DNA of 59,981 nt from Caldithrix sp. GTDB lineage: Bacteria; Zhuqueibacterota; Zhuqueibacteria; Thermofontimicrobiales; Sulfurfontimicrobiaceae. The stretch covers positions 1 through 59,981 of the forward strand of contig DYKB01000041.1 in the NCBI GenBank assembly GCA_020722815.1. The letters run 5' to 3'. How positions within the stretch are numbered: the first letter of the stretch is position 1; every line of letters starts with the position of its first letter. The notes under the pieces are model-generated. The model worked only from the letters and a program-made list of their open reading frames with translations. It was not told the origin of the DNA and ran no database searches. The translations under genes and the position numbers were made by a program. Shown here one piece after another: positions 25,042-32,883 of the stretch.

Positions 25042-25686
25042 CTATTTTTGAGTTTGAACAGTTTTTGTTTTGGCAAATGTATTGGCGATCCAGATGAAAA
25101 TGGCCAGCATGAAAAAGCCACCCGGCGCCATGATCATAAATGACCATTGAATCCAGCCTTCTGAAGCCCCCAGGCGATGCATGAGGGGATTCATGACCGA
25201 ATAACCGAAAATAGTACCAAATCCAAGTAATTCCCGGCCGAAAGCGATGACCAGCAGCACCCAGGAATAGCCAATTCCCGACCAGATGCCGTCAATGAAA
25301 GAAAGAACCGGTGGATTCGAGGAAGCAAACGCTTCCAGCCGCCCCATGATAATGCAGTTGGTGATAATCAGGCCGACGTACGGACCCAATGCCCGACTGA
25401 TGTCCGGGACGTAAGCTTTTAACGAAATATCCACAATGACCACAAAACTGGCAATAATGAGCGTCTGAACCATCATTCGGACGCGCGGGGGAATAATGTT
25501 TCGCATAAGTGAGATGGTAAAAGATGAAAAAGCCGTCACAAAGGTCAGCCCCAGGCCCATAATCAGGGTATTCATAAAAATATTGGTCACCGCGAGCGTG
25601 GAACAAATTCCTAAAATTTGAACTGTGACGGGATTATTCTTCCATAAATTTTCATACATTACTTCAGAAATTTTTTTCTTCGGCAT
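25042..25686 (-). CDS. nqrD: Na+-NQR subunit D
   Basis: The 214-residue membrane protein is the NqrD/RnfE homologue of NqrE, with six predicted helices and cysteines in LGICSTLAVTN and IITNCIIMGR in inverted topology. It lies 12 bases upstream of nqrE. A LWKNNPVTVQILG N-terminus is typical of the family. Confidence 0.95.
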   Translation of the reverse strand: MPKKKISEVMYENLWKNNPVTVQILGICSTLAVTNIFMNTLIMGLGLTFVTAFSSFTISLMRNIIPPRVRMMVQTLIIASFVVIVDISLKAYVPDISRALGPYVGLIITNCIIMGRLEAFASSNPPVLSFIDGIWSGIGYSWVLLVIAFGRELLGFGTIFGYSVMNPLMHRLGASEGWIQWSFMIMAPGGFFMLAIFIWIANTFAKTKTVQTQK

Positions 25687-25735
25687 AAAAGTACTCTATT
25701 TTATTCGACTTGGCCTAATTATTAATCGTTTAATT

Positions 25736-25778
25736 TGCAACCGTCACTTTTTAATCAGGCAAAAAGTGTACGGTAATG
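25736..25778. mobile_element. 43-bp mini-element with 12-bp direct repeats
   Basis: The segment runs from TGCAACCGTCACTTTTT to AAAAAGTGTACGGTAATG, an inverted repeat with an eight-base centre. Identical 12-base sequences, AATCGTTTAATT, flank it at 25724-25735 and 25779-25790. The right copy includes the nqrC stop codon. The ends match those of the elements at 17080 and elsewhere. It looks like a minimal element with a target duplication. Confidence 0.7.
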
Positions 25779-25784
25779 AATCGT

Positions 25785-26561
25785 TTAATTCAAAAATCCT
25801 TTTGACCGCAATAAATCTTGATTCGCCTTTATCAAGGCAATGTAAAACTTTAAATCTGTATTAAGCATGTCCAGTACGCCATGACAAGTTTGCGTTGCAC
25901 CAGTAATCGCCTGCAGACTGTTTGTTGAATTCTGAACATTGGTTTCTGTCTTTTTACTGACCATCATCAGTACAGGTCGCGTCGATTCCTGTTGATTAAA
26001 TCCCTCCAGATTCAATTGCCGAAAAAAGTACTTAAATTCAGTTTCAGTAATTCGGGCGCCAAGTCCCGGGGTTTCCACCTGTGAAGTAAAATCAATTCCG
26101 ACCATCCGTTTCAAATCGGCGGAAATCGCACCAAAAGCTTCCAATGTACCCCAGAGGCCTTTCCCGTTTACTAAAAAGCCAAAAGCACTGGCCTGTTGTT
26201 TTTCACCAATTTGTATATAGATATCGACCGAATCCCTGAGTCCGGTCAAAATTGTCGCCGATGGTTCTTTCAATTCAGTCGGAATTGGCAGCCGAAGTTT
26301 AGTAACAGTTTGCTGATAGGTTTCTATAATTTGATCCGGATTTGACCAGGGAATATCGGCCGTAATGCTGGTGGCTGGTAAGTCTTTTTCAGCTATTCCA
26401 GACGGAAAAATATCAAAAGCATATAAAATTGATTTATATTTTTCAATTTCCTGATTCTTTTGAATTATTACCAACGTAGATTCATTCACATAAGCCAGAA
26501 CCGCAATGAAAGTAATGGTAATGATGAGCATAAAACTGATGGTAAATAGTCCCTTTTTCAT
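25785..26561 (-). CDS. nqrC: Na+-NQR subunit C (FMN-binding)
   Basis: The 258-residue protein has one N-terminal transmembrane helix and a periplasmic FMN-binding domain. ETPGLGARI (163-171) and ITGATQTCHGV, with Thr225 as the probable covalent FMN attachment site, are the family signatures. It precedes nqrD, E and F. No nqrA or nqrB gene lies upstream: the next gene is on the opposite strand. The stop codon lies inside a duplicated 12-base target of a small insertion. Confidence 0.92.
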   Translation of the reverse strand: MKKGLFTISFMLIITITFIAVLAYVNESTLVIIQKNQEIEKYKSILYAFDIFPSGIAEKDLPATSITADIPWSNPDQIIETYQQTVTKLRLPIPTELKEPSATILTGLRDSVDIYIQIGEKQQASAFGFLVNGKGLWGTLEAFGAISADLKRMVGIDFTSQVETPGLGARITETEFKYFFRQLNLEGFNQQESTRPVLMMVSKKTETNVQNSTNSLQAITGATQTCHGVLDMLNTDLKFYIALIKANQDLLRSKGFLN

Positions 26562-26603
26562 GCTTGTTTATCCAGAATTGATAACATATTGAAAATTAAT
26601 GTC

Positions 26604-26636
26604 ATAAAACTCAACTCGTATGGAATCGAGTTTTAT
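26604..26636. promoter_or_regulatory. Inverted repeat in the nqrC/hydrolase divergent promoter region
   Basis: ATAAAACTC at 26604-26612 pairs with GAGTTTTAT at 26628-26636 between two divergent genes. It could be an operator; which regulator binds is unknown. Confidence 0.3.
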
Positions 26637-26685
26637 CACCGGGGTTCGGTAATAAATATAGCAATATTTTAATGTTCGATCAAGG

Positions 26686-26739
26686 GATATTTTTGATATT
26701 TTTGATATTTTTGATATTTTTGATATTTTTGATATTTTT
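26686..26739. repeat. Six tandem copies of GATATTTTT
   Basis: Six perfect copies of the 9-bp unit GATATTTTT lie in the 297-bp divergent intergenic region, about 120 bases before the plus-strand start at 26859. Copy number could vary by slippage and change promoter spacing. Confidence 0.9.
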
Positions 26740-26858
26740 GCAACTTTTTAAATTTTAAAATTTCAATTGATAAAACATAAATTTTCCTTGCAATGTTCAA
26801 ACAGAATTCTTACCTTTTAAGCTAAAAAGGTCTCATTTACATTTTTTCTGGAGCAGTT

Positions 26859-28256
26859 ATGAAAAAATTACGTTCTACACTTATCATCGTTTTATTAATC
26901 GGAATTCTGTCTGCAGGTTTATATTATGGTAACCATTTTTATAAAATCGCCAAAGTCGCCTGCGGATTTGCCGCCAAGACCATGGCTTCCGGCGTTTTTA
27001 TTTCCAGAAGAAATCCAGAATCCATCTTGAAAGCTGAATTAAACAATCCACTGCTCGACTATTTTGATTATAGAATCGATTCAACCAGGCATTCAGTGAC
27101 TTTTCAGGCTTTGTTTGGTCTCATTCAGCGAACAGCATATTTAAGGGATGGTTTGGGAGCAACACTGGATTTACCGGAAAATCAAAAAAACATTAAAGTG
27201 ACCATAACAAAAAAGCCATCGACTGAACAAGCACAAATTGCCTGGCCGGCTGGTGAGTTGGTAAATTTGGAACAACTTCCACCAGAAGTTGACCAAAACG
27301 CTCTGATTACGATTCTGGATGAAGCCTTTGCTGATCCGGATACAACTCATCCCCGGCAAACGCGCGGTATCGTTGTCGTATACAACGGCCAGATTATTGC
27401 GGAAAAGTATGGCAATGGCTTTACAAGGGATATGCCGCAGCTTGGCTGGTCTATGACCAAAAGTGTGATCAATGCTTTGGTGGGAATAATGGTTAAGCAG
27501 GGCAAATTAGCAATCGAAGCGGCGGCCGCAATTCCTGAATGGAATAAACCAAATGATCCGCGGAAAGAAATCACACTGAATCATCTGCTCCAGATGAGTA
27601 GCGGTCTGGAATTTGCTGAAGAGTACAGCCACTTGCTCTCGGATGTGGTTCAAATGCTCTTTTTAAAAAAGAGTGCGGCAAATTTCGCCCTGAATAAGCC
27701 CCTTATCGCGGAACCCGGAACGAAATTTTCTTACGCAAGCGGCACAACCAATATCATCTGCAAAATTTTAAAACAGTCACTGGGAGGCGATGACCTGGAA
27801 TATTTGAAATTTCCCCGCGAAGCACTTTTCAATCCCCTGGGTATGCCCAGTGCCATCATCGAGCCGGATGCAGCCGGAATTTTTGTTGGTTCCTCTTTCA
27901 TGTACGCCACGGCCCGTGATTGGGCGCGATTTGGCCTCCTCTATCTACAGGATGGCATCTGGAATGGTGAACGCATTTTGCCGGAAGGGTGGGTAAAATA
28001 TACAACGACACCCACGACCACTTCAAAACACCCAATTTATGGTGCGCATTTCTGGCTCTATCCACCTGCCGAATCAACTTCGAGTGATACTTTACTCAAT
28101 GGCATCTCTGAAGCACGCGGCCATGATGGACAATTTGTTTCCATCATCCCACAGAAAAATATGGTCGTGGTCCGATTGGGATACTCACCATATCATAACT
28201 GGGATCAGGAGGATTTTCTTAAAAAAGTTTTATTGTGTATACGCAAGAATGATTAA
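26859..28256 (+). CDS. Beta-lactamase-fold serine hydrolase
   Basis: The 465-residue protein has an N-terminal membrane helix (7-23) and a class C beta-lactamase/DD-peptidase-like domain from about 145. It shows the catalytic Ser198-x-x-Lys201 (GWSMTKSV), a second motif YAS at 292-294 and the third motif HDG at 422-424. Such proteins are usually esterases or peptidases rather than drug-resistance enzymes. It should act outside the cytoplasmic membrane. Substrate unknown. GGAG lies before the ATG. Its neighbours do not suggest a pathway. Confidence 0.85.
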   Translation: MKKLRSTLIIVLLIGILSAGLYYGNHFYKIAKVACGFAAKTMASGVFISRRNPESILKAELNNPLLDYFDYRIDSTRHSVTFQALFGLIQRTAYLRDGLGATLDLPENQKNIKVTITKKPSTEQAQIAWPAGELVNLEQLPPEVDQNALITILDEAFADPDTTHPRQTRGIVVVYNGQIIAEKYGNGFTRDMPQLGWSMTKSVINALVGIMVKQGKLAIEAAAAIPEWNKPNDPRKEITLNHLLQMSSGLEFAEEYSHLLSDVVQMLFLKKSAANFALNKPLIAEPGTKFSYASGTTNIICKILKQSLGGDDLEYLKFPREALFNPLGMPSAIIEPDAAGIFVGSSFMYATARDWARFGLLYLQDGIWNGERILPEGWVKYTTTPTTTSKHPIYGAHFWLYPPAESTSSDTLLNGISEARGHDGQFVSIIPQKNMVVVRLGYSPYHNWDQEDFLKKVLLCIRKND

Positions 28257-28387
28257 AAAAATGTTATATAATAATTTGACAGGATTAACCGGATAAAAAA
28301 GGATTGACACAAGAAAAATCAAGAGACCCTTATTTACCAGAATCCAGTTAATCCTGTTCATCTTGTCTAAAAAAGCAGGCTATCAAA

Positions 28388-29971
28388 TTATTTCCAGCCA
28401 GCCCGTTTTAAAATCTGCTTCATATTTTCACCAAGAATCTTTTTCTTTTCCTCAAAAGTCAAATTGGCATAAACAACCCAGGCAAGCTGCGGTGCGGGAT
28501 CACGCATGGGGGTGTCGGCACCAAATAGTACCCGATCGGCACCAATTTCCCGGCAAAGAATTTCAACTACCTTGCTTAAAACAGACGTGAAGGTCAATTC
28601 GGCGTAGACATTTTTATATTTCTTGGCCAATTGAATCACTCGGTTTGCAACAGTGTATGAACAGCCACTATGGGCAAGTAGGAAAAGCAAATCAGGATAC
28701 TTGGGAGCCAATTTATCAATATCACTATAAGTTGTCGGAACATCATAATGAATCAATGCAAATAGCTTATGGTCATTTCCGTATTGAAACCATTGATGAT
28801 ATTGCGGGCCAGTCAATGGATAACGGTTTCGCGGGAAATAGGGTTTAAGTCCCGGATATTTTAGTTTGCCATGATAAGTATTGATCGTCGACTTGATTTC
28901 ATCATTAGACAAAAATGTCGGATCGATAGTCACATACGGGATATAATGATCAGGATATTTTTGTCGAATATGCTCCATTTGGATATTTCCCAATACAGAA
29001 TCATGCCAGATGCCAATCCAGGTACTGACACAGGTTTTTTTAATACCCAGTCGAAGATCTTTTTTCGCCTGATTTTCAGGATTAGCGTTTGGCATAAAAA
29101 TTCTGTCAGCCCCCTGAAAATTTTCATATCCCACGTGTGAATGCGCATCAATAATTTCGACTTTCGTAATCGGTTTTCCGGTAACTGCCTGCTCGATAAT
29201 TTTATCAGAGGGCTTAAATTCAAAAGGGGGAAGTGCTTTCACTTTCAGCAACCGCATCAAATTTCCAGCCGCAATAAGTTCCTTATCCGCCGGCGAAATA
29301 TCAGCATAATCAATCAGCGATCGGGCGGCACCGGGCGTTTTGATTGGCATTTCCGAGCCAAAGAGTAAACGTTCCGGGCCAAATTGCTTGCAATACCAAT
29401 CCGGCATACAAAATCCCTGATAAGAGGAGAACTCCACATGGAGATTTTTGAGTTTGGCAAATAGGGGAATGAATTGGCGGGATTGATCCCAATAGAGCTT
29501 TTGTACCAGAATAGGCAATTGTGGATAGCGGGTCGCTAAAAATTCCAGTGCAGCGAAATTTGTTTCCGGAATATCAATCAGAAGCGGAATTTTTTCAGCC
29601 TGGAGTAGATTTAACATCGGATCCAAAGTATAGCTGTTGACTTCAAATTTGTGGGTCGAAGGAAAAATTTTCACCGCTTTAAAATTATTTTTATAAAAAT
29701 CTTGCAACCAGACATCCGGTGGTGGCATTTCACCCGTGAAATGTGGCATGGCAACGTAGCACCCAAACAGCCGGGGTTCATCTTTTAATATTCCGAGTAA
29801 TTCCTGATTTCCAAAAGCCGGGGCATAATCCCGTGCCATGGTGTGATAGACCAGTGCAGCATCAATTCCACAACGGTCCATAAGCTGCATCACATCGGAT
29901 TTAGTCCAGAGTTCTTCTTCGGATTCCAACGGGCGTTTACCAATAAAGGCATAAGAATCAAAATATTTCAT
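28388..29971 (-). CDS. Tandem amidohydrolase-family protein
   Basis: The 527-residue protein is two amidohydrolase_2-type TIM barrels in series, about 1-255 and 270-527. The second half has the metal-binding start IIDAHSHVG and the end FGADTPMRDP. The first half has FDSYAFIG in place of the HxH strand and FGSEMPIKTPGAA at its end, so it probably lost its metal site. The ATG at 29971 follows GAGG; an ATG five codons earlier has no ribosome-binding site. Typical reactions are decarboxylation or hydrolysis; substrate unknown. Confidence 0.8.
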   Translation of the reverse strand: MKYFDSYAFIGKRPLESEEELWTKSDVMQLMDRCGIDAALVYHTMARDYAPAFGNQELLGILKDEPRLFGCYVAMPHFTGEMPPPDVWLQDFYKNNFKAVKIFPSTHKFEVNSYTLDPMLNLLQAEKIPLLIDIPETNFAALEFLATRYPQLPILVQKLYWDQSRQFIPLFAKLKNLHVEFSSYQGFCMPDWYCKQFGPERLLFGSEMPIKTPGAARSLIDYADISPADKELIAAGNLMRLLKVKALPPFEFKPSDKIIEQAVTGKPITKVEIIDAHSHVGYENFQGADRIFMPNANPENQAKKDLRLGIKKTCVSTWIGIWHDSVLGNIQMEHIRQKYPDHYIPYVTIDPTFLSNDEIKSTINTYHGKLKYPGLKPYFPRNRYPLTGPQYHQWFQYGNDHKLFALIHYDVPTTYSDIDKLAPKYPDLLFLLAHSGCSYTVANRVIQLAKKYKNVYAELTFTSVLSKVVEILCREIGADRVLFGADTPMRDPAPQLAWVVYANLTFEEKKKILGENMKQILKRAGWK

Positions 29972-30270
29972 TTCTGACCTCGTCATTTCATTTTGTAAGT
30001 ATGATTTATTAATTTCAAAAACAAAATTTTAAATAAATTGTGCTATTATATAGACGTTTGAAAGATGTAATTTGATCCATAAAAATGAATATTTCATCAT
30101 TTTTTTCTAGTTTACAGGAATTCAATGATAAAATGGCATTCATTTACCACAATAATAAATCAGTTATATACTCTTCATTATTTTTCTGGAATAATTTGAT
30201 AGAAATCTTCATCTAATGAATCGAAACTGAAAAGTCGATATATTTTTAATAAACGCGCTGGAAAAAATTT
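29972..30270. other. AT-rich divergent intergenic region
   Basis: About 300 bases between divergent genes. It is very AT-rich with no repeat, RNA or ORF that I can support; it presumably holds promoters for both neighbours. Confidence 0.6.
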
Positions 30271-30939
30271 ATGAACTTTGAAAATATTATGCACGAACTC
30301 GAGTCACTTGGAACCGAGCAGAATCGAAAGATATATTCAAAACATGGTGTGATGGATAATTTTTTTGGTGTGAGTTTCACGCATCTCAGGAATTTAGCCA
30401 AAAAAATAAAAGCCAATCATCTCCTGGCACGGGAACTATGGGTTACCGGTAACCATGATGCCCGAAATCTCGCGACAATGATTGCTGACCCCAAAATTGT
30501 AACCGAAGTGGAAATCGATCAATGGGTGTTGGATTTAAAAGATTACATTCTGGCTGATTCATTTGCGCAATTTGTGAATAAAACTTCTTTCTGCCATTCA
30601 AAAATGGAATTATGGACGCAATCTGAGAATGAATGGATCGGACGTGCTGGCTGGCAATTACTCGCCTTACTGGCGATGAATGATAAAACACTGTCGGATG
30701 AGTATTTTGAAAATCTTCTCAAAATCATCGAACAAAAAATCCACGTGAGTAAAAACCGGACGCGATATGCAATGAATGCCGCCCTGATCGCTATCGGAAT
30801 CCGAAATCCAGAATTAAAACGCAAAGCGATTGAGAGTGCCCAAAAGATTGGGAAAGTTGAGGTCGATCATGGTGATACCAGTTGCAAGACACCAATAGCC
30901 AGCGAGTATATTGAGAAGACCTGGAAGCAGCGAAAATGA
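30271..30939 (+). CDS. DNA alkylation repair protein (AlkD-like HEAT protein)
   Basis: The 222-residue protein shows the AlkD family pattern of paired helices: a start like MNFENIMHELESLGTEQNRKIY, GVSFTHLRNLAKKIK, then LWVTGNHDARNLATMIAD and FVNKTSFCHSKMELW. AlkD relatives remove alkylated bases from DNA; the TGNHDAR segment is well conserved in the cytoplasmic enzyme family. Downstream CKTPIASEYI matches the family's ending. It is probably monocistronic. Confidence 0.8.
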   Translation: MNFENIMHELESLGTEQNRKIYSKHGVMDNFFGVSFTHLRNLAKKIKANHLLARELWVTGNHDARNLATMIADPKIVTEVEIDQWVLDLKDYILADSFAQFVNKTSFCHSKMELWTQSENEWIGRAGWQLLALLAMNDKTLSDEYFENLLKIIEQKIHVSKNRTRYAMNAALIAIGIRNPELKRKAIESAQKIGKVEVDHGDTSCKTPIASEYIEKTWKQRK

Positions 30940-30980
30940 AAGATAATTGCAGAATCAAATTTTTTCAATCAAAATGCGGC

Positions 30981-31013
30981 AAAAGGCCTTCAAAATTACC
31001 AAGCTTGAAGGCC
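30981..31013 (-). terminator. Probable terminator after the SPFH gene
   Basis: On the minus strand GGCCTTCAA and TTGAAGGCC pair across an 11-base loop, followed by TTTT. It lies between two convergent genes and may serve both. Confidence 0.55.
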
Positions 31014-31065
31014 GTCGATTTCCCCGATTGAAATTTGTGATGATTCCAGAATTGTGCCTGTTCGG

Positions 31066-32199
31066 CTATCGGCGATGTCGCTCTTTATCCCACTCACGGG
31101 TGTGAGTCCCATTGAATGTGGAACCTCCTTCATCGAGAGACTGAGGTTCCTTTCCTGGTACGCTTTTCGGACGATAGTTTTCTTTCTCACGCTCAATCAT
31201 ATAAAACAAATCTTGCATAAAATAAGGTGTCATCATAAAATTGACGCCCCGAAAAGCTTTCAGAATCCGCTCCATCGCCATGGCATCGACACCCAGCACA
31301 TCTGCCGCTGCCTTTAAGCGATTCCGCATTGCCGTCGCTTCAAATTCACTCTTCGCCGGTTTCAAAGCAGCAAGCCAAACCTGATTAATTGCCTCCTGAA
31401 TTTGACTGGAAAACCGAATTTCCTGAATTTCGGTGCGATTGATCTGAATTCCATACGCAAAAATCTTTTGGTTCAGTTCGCTCTTTAGCTTCTCACCCAG
31501 ATTTTCGGCAACGGTATAAGCTATACTTCGGTCATTAACCAATTGAGGATAGCCTTCGTTTGAATTATCAGGATGAATATGCACGCTGTGTCCAATATGT
31601 CCATTGTTCCCATTGTGTCCATTATGATCAATATGCAAATAGCTCGCCGGCGTAGAAGAAATGATCTGCCCGATACTGGACTGAGCAACTAAACGCCGCA
31701 ACGTACCTTCAGTCATTGATTTCAACCATGTTTCCGCACACTCGTTGGGCTTACGAAGCAAATGTTCATCTTCTTCACTAATTAATCGTCCAATTTCAAA
31801 AACATACGACCGGATGGTAGAGATACGCCACCAGACAGCTACCTTCATGTAAACCTGGATCGATTCACGCGTCAGTACATTATCATCTTCCCATGTTAAA
31901 TACTGAATCGACATCGGAACACGCTCAAAAACTTCATCACCCCAAATGGGATAAATAAGTCGTGCACCGCCATTTCCCTTTTGACTGACAAAAGAAACCT
32001 CTTTATTCCGAAGAATAACGATTCCCTCATTGGGACGCCATAAAACAAGTTTAATCCAGCCAAAACAAAACGTAACTTCACTTTTCCCTTCCTTGATTGC
32101 TCGATATTTACGCCAGTAGTAAGTTAAGATAGCAATCAGCACACCCAGCAAAAGGAATAAACTAACGGCAAAGACGAAAATCAATGTTGATTTTTCCAT
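31066..32199 (-). CDS. SPFH/Band 7-domain membrane protein
   Basis: From the ATG at 32199 (AAAGGTG upstream) the protein is 377 residues: one N-terminal transmembrane helix (about 5-27) then an SPFH (prohibitin-like) domain, with GIVILRNKEVSFV, VLTRESIQVYMKVAVWWRI and FAYGIQINRTEIQEIRF visible. Such proteins form ring-like membrane scaffolds. About residues 190-210 hold a low-complexity insert of HNG/HIG repeats in the middle of the SPFH domain. The C-terminus is hydrophilic and basic. It stands alone without the NfeD partner commonly seen beside SPFH genes. Confidence 0.8.
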   Translation of the reverse strand: MEKSTLIFVFAVSLFLLLGVLIAILTYYWRKYRAIKEGKSEVTFCFGWIKLVLWRPNEGIVILRNKEVSFVSQKGNGGARLIYPIWGDEVFERVPMSIQYLTWEDDNVLTRESIQVYMKVAVWWRISTIRSYVFEIGRLISEEDEHLLRKPNECAETWLKSMTEGTLRRLVAQSSIGQIISSTPASYLHIDHNGHNGNNGHIGHSVHIHPDNSNEGYPQLVNDRSIAYTVAENLGEKLKSELNQKIFAYGIQINRTEIQEIRFSSQIQEAINQVWLAALKPAKSEFEATAMRNRLKAAADVLGVDAMAMERILKAFRGVNFMMTPYFMQDLFYMIEREKENYRPKSVPGKEPQSLDEGGSTFNGTHTREWDKERHRR

Positions 32200-32883
32200 A
32201 AATATCACCTTTCTTTAAAATTAAAATTATGGTGACATAATTTTGGGTTAAAAAATCATACTATTTTGTTGGGTATCTTTGCTCTTGTCTGATATATAAA
32301 GACGCCTAAAATCAATAATTAATCCCTTAAATCTAATAATTTTTCTCACTTTTTTTTCAGTTTAAGCTATAATTTCAAAAATAATCATTATCAATCAATT
32401 AAAAACATTATAAATTAAAAATAAGCTATATTTGAAAATTTAAATGCCAAAACTTTTCCTAAACTCACCACGTTTAATTACTCCAGTCTGAAAACCATTA
32501 TATTTTTGTAGCACAAATTGGGTATCATTCGCTACCACGCGTATCTCGACGTCGGCATTGATATTATTACCTGAAATTCTAAAAAGGAAATTTATGAGGT
32601 TATAAACCAATTAGTGACCCCCTCCTGCCTCCCCCAAATTCCAAAGAACGGAATTTAGTGGAGATCCAGCGGAGGTCAATTTCCAATTTTAAAACGAATT
32701 CACCAAAGAAAAACATTTCATATTAGAATTTCAGGTATTAATTAATTGACCAACCCTTTAAAAATTTTAAAATAAATCCTTGAAAATATCATAAATTCCA
32801 ATTATAAATACATCGTAAAAAATGGCATAAATCATTTTGAAAATCAAATACCTTACTACTTTTAAATACGTTAAGGAGTTCTT
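32200..32883. other. 684-bp intergenic stretch with one mobile element
   Basis: Apart from the element at 32569-32736, this is AT-rich sequence between divergent genes with no ORF or RNA that I can support. Confidence 0.6.
32569..32736. mobile_element. MITE-like element, family B, copy 1
   Basis: Perfect 14-base terminal inverted repeats (ACCTGAAATTCTAA / TTAGAATTTCAGGT) enclose GGAAATTTATGAGGTTATAA and CCCCCTCCTGCCTCC. The second copy is at 54562-54718, nested in another element. There is no coding capacity. Confidence 0.8.

Noticed and set aside
23311..26561. RNF complex rather than NQR
   Set aside because: The F subunit joins a plant-type ferredoxin to a flavin reductase, which is specific to NqrF; no RnfB or RnfC is present.
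26859..28256. Antibiotic-resistance beta-lactamase
   Set aside because: The second motif is YAS and the third HDG, and the protein is membrane-anchored with a long N-terminal extension; this is the broad serine-hydrolase family, not a known resistance enzyme.
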